Part shown: in pieces, positions 46,166 to 54,742 of the stretch
How the letters are laid out: every line of letters begins with the position of its first letter
Numbering within the stretch: the stretch's first letter is position 1
DNA from: Acidimicrobiaceae bacterium
Lineage (GTDB): Bacteria > Actinomycetota > Acidimicrobiia > Acidimicrobiales > RAAP-2
Assembly: GCA_003161255.1 (NCBI GenBank)
Contig: PMOQ01000061.1
Coordinates: 1 to 64,000 of the forward strand
Length of the DNA: 64,000 bases
Direction: 5' to 3'
The notes under the pieces: generated by a model
What the model saw: only the letters and a program-made list of their open reading frames with translations
Databases searched by the model: none
Told to the model about the DNA's origin: nothing
Position numbers and translations under genes: made by a program

Positions 46166-47281
46166 ATGACCGCGCCGATTGATCCCTTTGCTCTCGTTCG
46201 CCCGGTTTGGCCCCTGTCGGACCGGGGACTCGGACAGCGCCTGATCGACCTGGCCCTGCTCCCCTTCGTCGCCGGGCAGCAGCCCTTTGCCCGCCAGGCC
46301 TCATTCTCCGATTTCGACTCGATCGAGCCCTTCGTTCCCCAAGGGGCCGTGCTCGATTGGGAGTACGACCAGGATGGAGGAGAACATCACCAGCTGCTTC
46401 ATGGGGATGGCTGGCGGGTCCACTTGCTCCTCATCCGGCGCCGGCCGGAGGTCCAGGTGCTCGTAACCGCCGAGTCGGCTGAGCTGGCCCAGAAAGTGCT
46501 CGCGGAGATCCGCGGTGCCATGCCGAGCCCGGGCGAACCCGGAGAACAGGCGCGAGTGAGCTTGTGGAGCGCCGGCAGTGCGGGATCACCGACCCGTTAT
46601 CGGCGCTGGATGGAAGCACCTCGCTGGTCGGGCATTGCCCAGAACTACCCGGCCGAGGTTGGCCGAGCACTCACTCAGGTCATGTCGATGGAGCAGGCCG
46701 CCGAGAGGGGCGGCCGCCTCATCCTTTGGTACGGCGAGCCCGGAACCGGCAAGACAACAGCCATACGCGCTCTAGCCCACGAGTGGATGAGCTGGGCCGA
46801 CTTTCACTTTGTGCTCGATCCCGAGGAATTCTTCGCCGGCCCGGACTACCTGATGCACGTGGTGACAGCGGAGGATCAGTGGTGGGAGCGGAGCACCTCC
46901 AACCCCGACCACTGGAAGGTCCTGGTCGTGGAGGACGCCGATGAGCTAATCAGAGCTGATGCGCGCCGGTCGACCGGAGCATCGCTCGGGCGCCTGCTCA
47001 ACCTGACCGACGGCATTCTCGGCCATGGCATGCGCGTCCTGCTGCTCCTTACCTCCAACGAGCCAGTGCATCGGCTACATCCGGCGGTCGTCCGACCGGG
47101 CCGCTGCCTCGCCGATGTTCAGTTCACGTTGTTCACGCGGGCACAAGCCGCAGAGTGGCTGGCGGGCGCGGGCAAGACGCCTCCTCGAGATTGCACCCTT
47201 GCTGAGTTGTATCGCCTGCGTGGCGACGTGGACACCATCGCCACGCCGCGATCCAGATCCGATGGGTCGGCCTATCTCTGA
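46166..47281 (+). CDS. AAA ATPase (DUF5925-like)
   Basis: A 371-residue protein. Residues 1-150 are a unique beta-rich domain (FDSIEPFVPQGAVLDWEYDQ), and the AAA domain follows. Walker A is GEPGTGKTTA (190-199), Walker B VLVVEDADELI, sensor 1 LLLLTSNEP and the Arg-containing VVRPGRCLADV box 2. TATCCT ends seven bases before the ATG, so it is probably leaderless. No partner gene lies next to it, so its target is unknown. Similar AAA proteins occur in Streptomyces-like genomes. Confidence 0.78.
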   Translation: MTAPIDPFALVRPVWPLSDRGLGQRLIDLALLPFVAGQQPFARQASFSDFDSIEPFVPQGAVLDWEYDQDGGEHHQLLHGDGWRVHLLLIRRRPEVQVLVTAESAELAQKVLAEIRGAMPSPGEPGEQARVSLWSAGSAGSPTRYRRWMEAPRWSGIAQNYPAEVGRALTQVMSMEQAAERGGRLILWYGEPGTGKTTAIRALAHEWMSWADFHFVLDPEEFFAGPDYLMHVVTAEDQWWERSTSNPDHWKVLVVEDADELIRADARRSTGASLGRLLNLTDGILGHGMRVLLLLTSNEPVHRLHPAVVRPGRCLADVQFTLFTRAQAAEWLAGAGKTPPRDCTLAELYRLRGDVDTIATPRSRSDGSAYL

Positions 47282-47740
47282 ACCGGGTCGGCGTGCATTC
47301 CCTGATTACGCGGATCGACCTCATGGCTGCATTCAGGTCCTGATGGGAAAGCTCGCGGTGAGGAGCCTCCCACTCTCTCGCCGGAGGGTTGCCGTCGGAT
47401 CGTACCCATCGCTGCTTTGAGTTCGAAAGGACCCGTCGTCCGAGCGTTGACTCAACTCGGGTACCGATATCGCCATGTCGACGCCCTGCCCGAAGATGAG
47501 GCCCCTTGGTGTGCTCTCCCGCCCTTCGAGCCGAGCCTCGGCCACCTGGGAGCGGTAGCGCTCTCCGACCACCCTCGGCGACCGCCAGCCCTTCTGATCC
47601 GGGCTATATAGGAACTGAAATACAGGTCTTTTATTTCGTGTATACTCGCACATCGACCACGGCCAGATGCAGTCTGGTACCGGTCAGGGTGAGTAGGCGA
47701 GCCGTTCGGTCTCGTTCTCACCAAACAGAAGGGCTTCAAG
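47282..47740 (+). other. non-coding region with promoter of the WxL-like pair
   Basis: No gene is convincing. An unusually AT-rich stretch at 47605-47646 ends in TATACT (47641-47646), a likely -10 box; no clear -35 is seen. The transcript would have a leader of about 90 bases with AGAAGG before the ATG at 47741. Confidence 0.45.
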
Positions 47741-48262
47741 ATGCGAAGGCTCATGCTTTTCGCCACCACCTTCGTCCTATTCGGTGTCGGAGCCGTCCTC
47801 CCTGCGGGGGCTGCCATGACTGGCGGTACCCCGGCTACCTTCACGCTGACTGCGGGAGCCCTATCCATCAGCGTGCCGACCGGACCCGTGTCCCTCGGGA
47901 CGCAGCCGGCACTCACGACTTCGAGCACGATCTCCGGGTTGCTGGGCGTCGTCAGCGTCTCCGATCAGCGGGGCGGCACAACGACCTGGACGACGTCGGT
48001 GATCTCGGGTGCGTTTACTCCTCCGGCTGGGCCAGCCGACCCGGCCAGCAACCTCAGCTACGCGGCCGGAACGGTCACGATGTCGGCCAACATGGTCGCG
48101 ACTGCGGTTGCTGCAACTGATCTGACCGGGGAATCGACGGTCATGACGGGCGCGAGCACCGGGATCAGCACAGCCAGCTGGGACCCGACCATCACAGTGA
48201 TCGTGCCGGCCAACTTCGCCCCAGCCGTCTATTCGGCCACCATCACCCACTCGGTCGCATAG
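47741..48262 (+). CDS. WxL-like secreted surface protein
   Basis: A 173-residue secreted protein with a signal peptide (FATTFVLFGVGAVLPAGAAM, cut about residue 25). VSVSDQRGGTTTWTTSVISG and ISTASWDPTITVIVPANFAP with a final YSATITHSVA match the WxL-type beta-barrel seen in Gram-positive surface proteins, with a Trp in each motif. The classic WxL pair spacing is not exact. It precedes a membrane-anchored WxL-interacting-like protein. Confidence 0.6.
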   Translation: MRRLMLFATTFVLFGVGAVLPAGAAMTGGTPATFTLTAGALSISVPTGPVSLGTQPALTTSSTISGLLGVVSVSDQRGGTTTWTTSVISGAFTPPAGPADPASNLSYAAGTVTMSANMVATAVAATDLTGESTVMTGASTGISTASWDPTITVIVPANFAPAVYSATITHSVA

Positions 48263-48280
48263 GCGAAGCGGGAATGTCTT

Positions 48281-49423
48281 GTGCGCGGTCGCCTGATCGC
48301 ATTGTCGCTGCTAGCCGGGACGATCGTCCCGGCTAGCAGTGCGTCCGCATCAGGAGTCACGCCCTCCAAGGCTTTAGGCGCCGACAGCATCGGGATCCGG
48401 CTCGTCGGCGTGCCGGGCGCTTCGCCCGATGCCCTGGCCCGCTTGTACGTCGTCGACCAGTTGGCACCGGGAACGAGCGTTAGTCGCACCGTTGAGATCT
48501 ATAACACCACGCCAGCGACGGCCGATATCTCGGTATATGCAGCTGGCGCAAGCATCGTGCGGGGAAACTTCGCGTTCGCGCCCGGCAACAATCAAGACGA
48601 GCTCTCCAGCTGGACGTCGGCGAGCACAAGGGTGGTTCGACTAGCACCCGGGACTGACGCACCCGACACCCTGACGATCAACGTACCGAGCAGCGCGTCG
48701 ACCGGGGAACGCTACGCCGTCCTCTGGGCTCAGGTCTCCGCATTGCCAGCCACCGCAGGCGGCGTTCAACTCGTGAATCGAGTCGGCGTCAGAATGTACG
48801 TTTCTATCGGGCCTGGCGGCGCGCCTCGATCAAACTTCGCGATAGTCGGACTGACCGCGGAGCGCTCAGCGTCCGGAGGGCGGATCGTCGTCGCAACCGT
48901 CCGCAACACCGGTCAGAGCACACTCGATGTGAGCGGGGACCTGACGCTCTCAAAGGGCCCAGGCGGGCTCCGCGCAGGCCCGTTTGCAGCCGATCTGGTT
49001 GGGGTTCTTGCGCCTCACTCTTCGGAACCGGTGACCGCACGGGTCGACGCAGCGGTGCCTCGCGGGCCCTGGCGAGCGTACCTGGCGCTGTCGAGCGGAT
49101 TTATCCACCGGTCAGCCGTCGCAACGATCTCATTTCCCGCCAACGTTGGCCCCGCGAAGGCCGCGTCGCATCTGCGAACACTGATCGTCGTTGTCCTGCT
49201 CGCCTTGCTGACGATCGCCGCTCTTGCTTCCTTCATCCTGTTTGGTCGTCGCTCGCGCCGTGGCGTGCATGCCGTGGTGCACGCACGACGGCCACACGCG
49301 TCACCGCGAAATCCCCCATCGGGTAGACCATCCACGTCCGATTCCCCACATGGGCCCCGACGCAAAGTGTCGAGAGCACGAATGGTGTTGAACGGGACGC
49401 GGGCCGGTCGGGTAGGCCGGTGA
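48281..49423 (+). CDS. membrane-anchored WxL-interacting-like protein (DUF916/DUF3324 type)
   Basis: A 380-residue exported protein. Signal peptide (LIALSLLAGTIVPASSASAS), then an Ig-like N-terminal domain (LAPGTSVSRTVEIYNTTPAT) typical of DUF916. A second Ig-like domain (RIVVATVRNTGQSTLDVSGD) follows. One transmembrane helix (LRTLIVVVLLALLTIAALAS) leads to an Arg/Ser/Pro-rich basic tail. This is the architecture of WxL-interacting proteins, which anchor WxL proteins to the wall. GTG start; a perfect palindrome lies in the signal-peptide codons. Confidence 0.68.
   Translation: MRGRLIALSLLAGTIVPASSASASGVTPSKALGADSIGIRLVGVPGASPDALARLYVVDQLAPGTSVSRTVEIYNTTPATADISVYAAGASIVRGNFAFAPGNNQDELSSWTSASTRVVRLAPGTDAPDTLTINVPSSASTGERYAVLWAQVSALPATAGGVQLVNRVGVRMYVSIGPGGAPRSNFAIVGLTAERSASGGRIVVATVRNTGQSTLDVSGDLTLSKGPGGLRAGPFAADLVGVLAPHSSEPVTARVDAAVPRGPWRAYLALSSGFIHRSAVATISFPANVGPAKAASHLRTLIVVVLLALLTIAALASFILFGRRSRRGVHAVVHARRPHASPRNPPSGRPSTSDSPHGPRRKVSRARMVLNGTRAGRVGR
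48308..48339. repeat. perfect 32-bp palindrome
   Basis: The arms are CTGCTAGCCGGGACGA and its exact complement TCGTCCCGGCTAGCAG with no loop. It covers signal-peptide codons of the WxL-interacting-like gene, starting 27 bases after its GTG. In mRNA it would form a strong hairpin near the ribosome entry site; in DNA it is a possible protein site. Confidence 0.7.
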
Positions 49424-49586
49424 TTCCGCGACGGAATATCCGGTCGCGCCGCGGCTAAGCCGGTTGCCGTGGCACCACGGCGTCTCGAGACAGGAATCCA
49501 CGAGCGTCGCCGGGCGGGCTTGCCGGTGAGTTCTGAGAAAGAATGAAGCCATCGGGCTCCCATCGGGCCGAAAGGAGGAAGTGATT

Positions 49587-49880
49587 GTGTTCGTGCAGAT
49601 GATTGAGATGACCACGACCAAGATCGCGGACATCGAGGCGATCATGAACGAGTGGATGTCAGCGACCGAAGGGCGCCGCAGTGCAAAACGCAGCCTTCTC
49701 GCCAAGGATCGGGAACGCCCCGACACCTACGTGCAGGTCGTGGAGTTCCCCTCCTACGAGGAGGCCATGGCCAACTCCGCCCTTCCGGAGACCGCTGCGC
49801 TCTCCGGGAAGCTGGCGGCGCTATGCGACTCAGGGCCCACATTCAGAAACCTCGACACAGTCCGCGTGGATGACCTGTAG
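49587..49880 (+). CDS. small ABM/DUF-type dimeric alpha-beta barrel protein
   Basis: A 97-residue protein: FVQMIEMTTTKIADIEAIMN, then RRSAKRSLLAKDRERPDTYV and QVVEFPSYEEAMANSALPET. Length and the strand-helix-strand pattern with VQVVEFPSYEEAM resemble dimeric alpha-beta barrel (antibiotic biosynthesis monooxygenase-like) proteins; no catalytic His is obvious. A strong AAAGGAGGAA favours the GTG at 49587 over that at 49581. It lies 160 bases after the WxL-like pair. Confidence 0.6.
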   Translation: MFVQMIEMTTTKIADIEAIMNEWMSATEGRRSAKRSLLAKDRERPDTYVQVVEFPSYEEAMANSALPETAALSGKLAALCDSGPTFRNLDTVRVDDL

Positions 49881-49939
49881 TCGCTCATCTCGCCAGCACT
49901 TGCTATAGAGGGGTCGTTGCGTTCTCTGCCTGAGTCGCC

Positions 49940-51586
49940 TCAGGCTGTGACAATGCGCGCCGCGCCGATCAGATCGAGCTCCTCGGTGCTCACCTGGCGC
50001 ATCTCGACCTTACGTATCTTGCCAGTCACCGTCATCGGGAACTCCTGGGCGAGCCGGACATACCGGGGGATCTTGTGGTGGGCGATGCGACCCTGGCAGA
50101 ACTCCCGCAGACCGACCGCGTCGATGGGCGGGGCACCCGGCCGGAGCTTGATCCAGGCCACCAGCTCCTCGCCGTACTTCTCGTCCGGGACGCCGATCAC
50201 GGCCACGTCGGCGACGTCTGGATGGGTGTATAGGAACTCTTCGATTTCGCGGGGGTAGATGTTCTCGCCACCGCGGATGACCAGGTCCTTGATCCGGCCG
50301 ACGATGTTCACGTAGCCGTCCTCGCGCATCAGGGCCAGGTCACCGGTGTGCATCCAGCGCGCCGGATCGATCACCTCCGCCGTCATCTCGGGCTCGTTCC
50401 AGTAGCCGAGCATCACCGAGTAACCACGGGTGCACACCTCCCCGGGCGTGCCGACGGGAACCACGAGTCCGGTGTCCGGGTCCACAATCTTTACCTCCAC
50501 GTGGGGCATGACGCGGCCCACCGTGCCGGTGCGTTGCTCCAGGTCATCGTCGGCGCGGGTCTGGGTGGAAACCGGTGACGTCTCGGTCATCCCATAGGCG
50601 ATGCCGACTTCGGTCATGTGCATGTCGGTCTGGACTCGCTTCATCACCTCGACCGGACACATGGAACCCGCCATGAGGCCGGTACGCAGCGAGGTCAGGT
50701 CGTATTGCTCGAAGCCGTCCACGGCGAGCTCGGCGATGAACATGGTGGGCACCCCGTACAGCGAGGTGCACCGCTCTTCTCGGATCGCCTGGAGTGTGGC
50801 GACCGGGTCGAAGAGGGGCGCCGGGATCACGATGGTCGCGCCGTGAGTGGTACACCCGAGGTTGCCCATGACCATTCCGAAGCAGTGGTAGAAGGGCACC
50901 GGCAGGCACACCCGATCGGCGTCCGTGTAGCCGAGGAGCTCGGCGACGAAGAAGCCGTTGTTGAGGATGTTGTGGTGGGAGAGGGTGGCACCCTTTGGGA
51001 AGCCGGTCGTTCCAGAGGTGTGCTGAATGTTGATCGGCTCATCGAATGCCAGGTTGGCCTCCGCTTCGATCAGCACTCCGTCGCCGATACCGTCGCCGGC
51101 GGCCTCGAACTCGTTCCAAGTGGGCTCGCCGATGAAGACGACCCGCTCGAGTCCGGCCACCTTCGGGCGGACCTCCTCGACCATGGCCCGGTAGTCGCTG
51201 GTGCGGTGGTTGACAGCGCTCACGAGGAGCTTGACGCCGGACTGGCGTAGGACGTACTCCAGTTCGCTCGTGCGATAGGCCGGGTTGAGGTTGACGAGAA
51301 TGGCGCCGATGAGGGCGGACCCGAACTGCAGCGCGACCCATTCTGGGCAATTGGGGGACCAGATGCCGACGCGGTCGCCCTTGTCCACTCCCGCTGCCAG
51401 GAGCCCTCGGGCGACCCGGCGCGACCACTGGAGCAACTCGGCGTAGGTGTACCGCCGCCCGGACGGAACGTCGACGAGCGCCTCGTGGTCGGGCTGGCGG
51501 GCCGCGGTGGCAGCCAGATTGGCGCCGATCGTCTCCCCGAGCAACGGCGTCTCCGATACGCCGTGGGCGTACGACAGCTTGGCCAT
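49940..51586 (-). CDS. medium/long-chain fatty acyl-CoA synthetase
   Basis: A 548-residue AMP-forming ligase. [20 protein letters not shown] is the phosphate loop, [10 protein letters not shown] the A5 motif, [20 protein letters not shown] the A7/A8 hinge and [11 protein letters not shown] the catalytic Lys. Close to FadD35 or YngI-type acyl-CoA synthetases. ATG start with GGAGGGGG directly upstream. No adjacent pathway genes. Confidence 0.87.
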   Translation of the reverse strand: MAKLSYAHGVSETPLLGETIGANLAATAARQPDHEALVDVPSGRRYTYAELLQWSRRVARGLLAAGVDKGDRVGIWSPNCPEWVALQFGSALIGAILVNLNPAYRTSELEYVLRQSGVKLLVSAVNHRTSDYRAMVEEVRPKVAGLERVVFIGEPTWNEFEAAGDGIGDGVLIEAEANLAFDEPINIQHTSGTTGFPKGATLSHHNILNNGFFVAELLGYTDADRVCLPVPFYHCFGMVMGNLGCTTHGATIVIPAPLFDPVATLQAIREERCTSLYGVPTMFIAELAVDGFEQYDLTSLRTGLMAGSMCPVEVMKRVQTDMHMTEVGIAYGMTETSPVSTQTRADDDLEQRTGTVGRVMPHVEVKIVDPDTGLVVPVGTPGEVCTRGYSVMLGYWNEPEMTAEVIDPARWMHTGDLALMREDGYVNIVGRIKDLVIRGGENIYPREIEEFLYTHPDVADVAVIGVPDEKYGEELVAWIKLRPGAPPIDAVGLREFCQGRIAHHKIPRYVRLAQEFPMTVTGKIRKVEMRQVSTEELDLIGAARIVTA

Positions 51587-52237
51587 CCCCCTCCTAAGTA
51601 CTCGCGGAACTGAGGCTACCGCCGGGCCCGGCCGTTGCCCTGGGCCATGGCGGGGGGCCATGCAGGGTGGAAAAGGGCGCATCATTGGTCAACGGGCGTC
51701 AAGTGGGCGACGTCTGAAGCCGAGCGGCATCCACGGACCCTGTGGCCGAAACGGGTCTCGCCTTCACGATGGTGAACGGCTCGATCAGTTGCGTCATCAA
51801 CACAGATACGGGGCGGTGTCGGAGCCCCTCCTGTTCGACCACTATCAGCCGACCGGCCAAGCCGGTCGGGCAAACGGCCGCACCACGCTCGGGGTGGACG
51901 TGTCCTGGGGCCAGGGTGTTCCGCCGTTCAGCCGGCCAAAGCTGCTCGCAAATGAGCGCCACGAGAACCAACTCGATGAACGCCGGGGCCACGAGGTCAT
52001 TTCGGCCCGAGGCGATCGTTTCGCCCAGTGTGCCGTGCCGAAGCTAAACAACATGGGCCTTCCCTGGCCAAGTCGGTAGCACGAACGATGGTGCAATGAG
52101 TAGCCGACACCGAAGTCGAGGATGGCTCCCCCCGATGTCCGAGCCCTTGAACGCGGCCGCCCCGATCCCGGGAACCAGGGACCTCGACCTTGTCAGTCGG
52201 TAGGTCAGAAACATAGACAATCCGATATACTGCCCAG
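51587..52237. other. 650-base stretch without a recognisable gene
   Basis: Several open frames exist on both strands, including 97 codons at 51699-51992 on the minus strand. None shows recognisable motifs. The region may hold decayed or mobile-derived sequence next to the toxin-antitoxin pair and the DoxX fragment. No inverted terminal repeats or transposase remnants were identified. Confidence 0.4.
52226..52231 (+). promoter_or_regulatory. -10 box of the antitoxin gene (leaderless)
   Basis: TATACT ends six bases before the ATG at 52238, so transcription should begin at or next to the start codon. No ribosome binding site is present. Confidence 0.65.
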
Positions 52238-52567
52238 ATGGATGCAGCGATGATCATTCAGACGGTTCGACGTCGGCAGGGTTTGACCCAGGCTGAGCTG
52301 GCGCGTCGGGCCGGCACATCCCAGCCGGTCATCTCCGCCTACGAACATGGGCGCCGTGACCCGACCTACCAGATGTTGCGCAAGCTGGTGGAAGCAGGAG
52401 GTGAGCGCTTGCACATTGACGCGGTACAGCGCGAATCCGACCAGCCTCCGCCCGCCGACGTCCTCGAACACTCCCGTCGCCTGATCGAGGTGCTGACGTT
52501 GGCCGACGCCATTCCCGTTCGTCGACGCGCCTCGGTGCTCACGGGGCCTCGGCTCGTTTCGACGTGA
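52238..52567 (+). CDS. XRE-family HTH protein, probable antitoxin
   Basis: A 109-residue protein. Residues about 6-60 are a lambda-repressor-type HTH (GLTQAELARRAGTSQPVISA, then YEHGRRDPTYQMLRKLVEA). The Glu/Arg-rich C-terminal tail is a likely toxin-binding segment. The stop overlaps the next start (GTGA), the usual coupling of such pairs. It may bind its own promoter, where a TATACT box lies. Confidence 0.78.
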   Translation: MDAAMIIQTVRRRQGLTQAELARRAGTSQPVISAYEHGRRDPTYQMLRKLVEAGGERLHIDAVQRESDQPPPADVLEHSRRLIEVLTLADAIPVRRRASVLTGPRLVST

Positions 52568-53112
52568 GTTCGCTGACGCTCGCCCAGCGGGTGTTGGCAA
52601 TCGAGAGCGCCCTGTCCCACGTTCCTCATGCCTTCGGGGGCGCGTTGGCTCTTGCCTACTACGCCGAGCCGCGAGCAACGATCGACATCGACCTCAATGT
52701 GTTCGTTCCCCCCGAACAGTTCTCGGAGGTCGCCGCGCCTCTGGTCCAACTCGGTGCGGCCGCCGACGATCCGTCGATCGCGGCACTCGTTCGACGCGAT
52801 GGCCAGGTGAGGGTCATGTGGGATGCAACACCGATCGACCTCTTCTTCTCCTACGACGCATTCCATGAAGCGGCAGGCGCGGCCCGTCACTCGGTGCCAT
52901 TCGGCGACGGGACCATCCCGATCCTCGCTGCCAGCCATCTCATCGTGTGCAAGGTGATCTTCAATCGCCCGAAGGACTGGGTCGACGTCGACGCAATGGT
53001 TGCCGCCCAAGCCGACATCGACGCGGCTGAGGTGTTGCGCTGGGTGGCACGCCTCGCGAGCGACGAGGACCCGCGCTATAACCGGATCGCGGCCGTCCTT
53101 ACGCGCCGCTGA
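52564..53112 (+). CDS. nucleotidyltransferase-like protein, probable toxin (AbiEii/MNT-like)
   Basis: A 182-residue protein of the polymerase-beta-like NTase fold. GGALALAYYAEPRATIDIDL (GG at 25-26, Asp41 and Asp43) holds the pair of metal-binding acids. VRVMWDATPIDLFFSYDAFH follows with another Asp, then a helical tail. It lacks the exact GS-x10-DxD of MNT toxins. With the coupled HTH gene it forms a likely type II or type IV toxin-antitoxin pair, or an abortive-infection module. GTG start. Confidence 0.65.
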   Translation: MSSLTLAQRVLAIESALSHVPHAFGGALALAYYAEPRATIDIDLNVFVPPEQFSEVAAPLVQLGAAADDPSIAALVRRDGQVRVMWDATPIDLFFSYDAFHEAAGAARHSVPFGDGTIPILAASHLIVCKVIFNRPKDWVDVDAMVAAQADIDAAEVLRWVARLASDEDPRYNRIAAVLTRR

Positions 53113-53210
53113 TCGCCGGGCGGGGATCCCGGCCGCGGCTTGCGATGACGAGAGCAATGCCTGGCCAATGCGGCCAACCGTTTTTTATTCGAACTCACTC
53201 CTACCAGGGA

Positions 53211-53291
53211 CTCGTGATCGAGAACCCCGGCTTTCTGCGCAACAACGGTGCCGGCGTGGCGGGTTTCGCCGCACATGGCACGCCTGCCTCC
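53211..53291 (+). pseudogene. DoxX gene fragment
   Basis: Reads LVIENPGFLRNNGAGVAGFA, then AHGTPAS. This aligns with residues 53-79 of the DoxX protein at 44176 (ENSAFLHNNGAGVAGFAAHG). The sequence before and after has no DoxX similarity and no start fits. It is a short remnant or a recombination scar. Confidence 0.7.
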
Positions 53292-53360
53292 GGTAAGCGC
53301 GCTTTCGAACCTCAGTGCCAACCGGGCCGCGAGGCACTGCACCCCCGCCCCGGCCCATGA

Positions 53361-53813
53361 CTATCGGCCGGCTGTCCGGTTGCGCGTTACCGCTGGGTCA
53401 TCGTGGAAACCTTGGATCCATTCATCGATTCCGGGACCAAGGCTTTCGACCCTCTCCGAGTAGTAGCGCCCAGATCGGATAGTGTCGGTTTCCCGGTCAA
53501 CCTCGTATATCACTACGGCTGCAACCTGTAGATCCTGCGCCGTAAAGATCGACTCGATCCAGATCTCTGAGGGTGTCTCGACCATGCGCTTCAACTCGAT
53601 ACGCCCCTCAGGGTATGTCGTAGTCAGATGCCGCATGTTTTTCACCTCCTGATCGCGACCGTGAAAGTTTCGGCTCGGATGCTGCGGCACGATCATCTCG
53701 AAGTCGGGATGGAATGCTGATGCCGCGCCGTCGATGTCGCTGCGGTTGATTGCCTCGACAAAACGCTGAACGGGGTTCAACTTCGTTCCCTCTGAACGAC
53801 CGGCTGCGGGCAT
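53361..53813 (-). CDS. SnoaL-like/NTF2-fold protein
   Basis: A 150-residue NTF2-like protein: VQRFVEAINRSDIDGAASAF, then HPDFEMIVPQHPSRNFHGRD and a beta sheet with VVIYEVDRETDTIRSGRYYS. These are typical SnoaL-like features (acidic and His residues in the cone). Substrate unknown. ATG start with AGGAAGGGG upstream. Divergent from a second SnoaL-like gene 330 bases away. Confidence 0.72.
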   Translation of the reverse strand: MPAAGRSEGTKLNPVQRFVEAINRSDIDGAASAFHPDFEMIVPQHPSRNFHGRDQEVKNMRHLTTTYPEGRIELKRMVETPSEIWIESIFTAQDLQVAAVVIYEVDRETDTIRSGRYYSERVESLGPGIDEWIQGFHDDPAVTRNRTAGR

Positions 53814-54145
53814 GTCAACCCCTTCCTGATGGAGTGGCGAACACCTGACATCCTCAGCCTGCCGGTCCGCCCAGCGCAACGATGTCGGTCCACCTGGGAC
53901 TCTGCTCGGTGATCCCCCATCAATTCGAGACTGACCGAGACTCAAAACCGGCGCCTCACTAGTGTCGGGACCGTGCGAACGGCAGTCACGAGGTCGAGAT
54001 CGACACTCACCCGGACGGGCCCCTTTGAAATGCGTTGGCAGCTCCGAGCGGACCGATGCTGGTGCTTCTGCGACATCGGCTGGTTGGGCGACCGATGACC
54101 GTGACCGAGCTGGTCGTTTGATGTCGGACCGATGGCGATCTGACA
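53814..54145. other. spacer between two divergent SnoaL-like genes
   Basis: Nothing recognisable is seen beyond likely divergent promoters. Loose GGGAC-containing matches (near 53920 and 53968) do not meet the DosR pattern. Confidence 0.4.
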
Positions 54146-54604
54146 ATGCCTGATGATGACGCCGAAATGGTGCTGCGACGGTACCTGAAGGCGCAAGAGG
54201 ACAAGGACCTTGAGGCTCTGATGTCGTGCTGGCACTTCGACGTAGAGGTGACCCACCCGATGCGACCCGACCTCAGCTGGCGCGGTCTGGAAACGTATCG
54301 GCAGGCTTGGACGCGGATCTGGGAGATCAATCCCCACTCGCGGTTCGAGGTGGTGTCGAAGGCAGTCGCCGGTAACCGCATTTACCTTGAGGCACTCGTC
54401 GAGCATGCTGACGGGACGATGATTCCGAACATGAACATCCTCGAGGTCGAGAACGGCAAGATCCGACGAGGACGGGTCTATACCGACCGGCCGACGAGGG
54501 ACGGAGTCAGCATCAACGCATTCGTGCGCGACCTCAACCCGCTAGAGCAACCCAAGAGGACACCACGGTCTATCGAGACGTCACGAGACGATCTAAAGCC
54601 CTGA
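54146..54604 (+). CDS. SnoaL-like/NTF2-fold protein
   Basis: A 152-residue NTF2-like protein: VLRRYLKAQEDKDLEALMSC, then WHFDVEVTHPMRPDLSWRGL and MIPNMNILEVENGKIRRGRV. It has the same architecture as the divergent neighbour, but with a different C-terminus. It may act on a small substrate or serve as a steroid isomerase-like enzyme. No ribosome binding site is evident at the ATG. Confidence 0.7.
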   Translation: MPDDDAEMVLRRYLKAQEDKDLEALMSCWHFDVEVTHPMRPDLSWRGLETYRQAWTRIWEINPHSRFEVVSKAVAGNRIYLEALVEHADGTMIPNMNILEVENGKIRRGRVYTDRPTRDGVSINAFVRDLNPLEQPKRTPRSIETSRDDLKP

Positions 54605-54742
54605 GCGGGTCGGACACGCCTCGCGACGAGCGCCCAAGCTGATTCCAAGTGCTGGTCAGAAGCCAGCAGCCCAAACGAGCGGTGTTGGAACATCTCGGCT
54701 GGGCAGAGCGAAAATTTCAGCTACCCACGCCAGCCAAATCGA

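Noticed and set aside
51699-51992. 97-codon minus-strand frame as a gene
   Set aside because: No recognisable motifs or ribosome binding site, and frames on the opposite strand are equally long; more likely decayed DNA.
53918-53972. GGGAC-containing sequences as further DosR boxes
   Set aside because: The second half-site and spacing do not fit the consensus.
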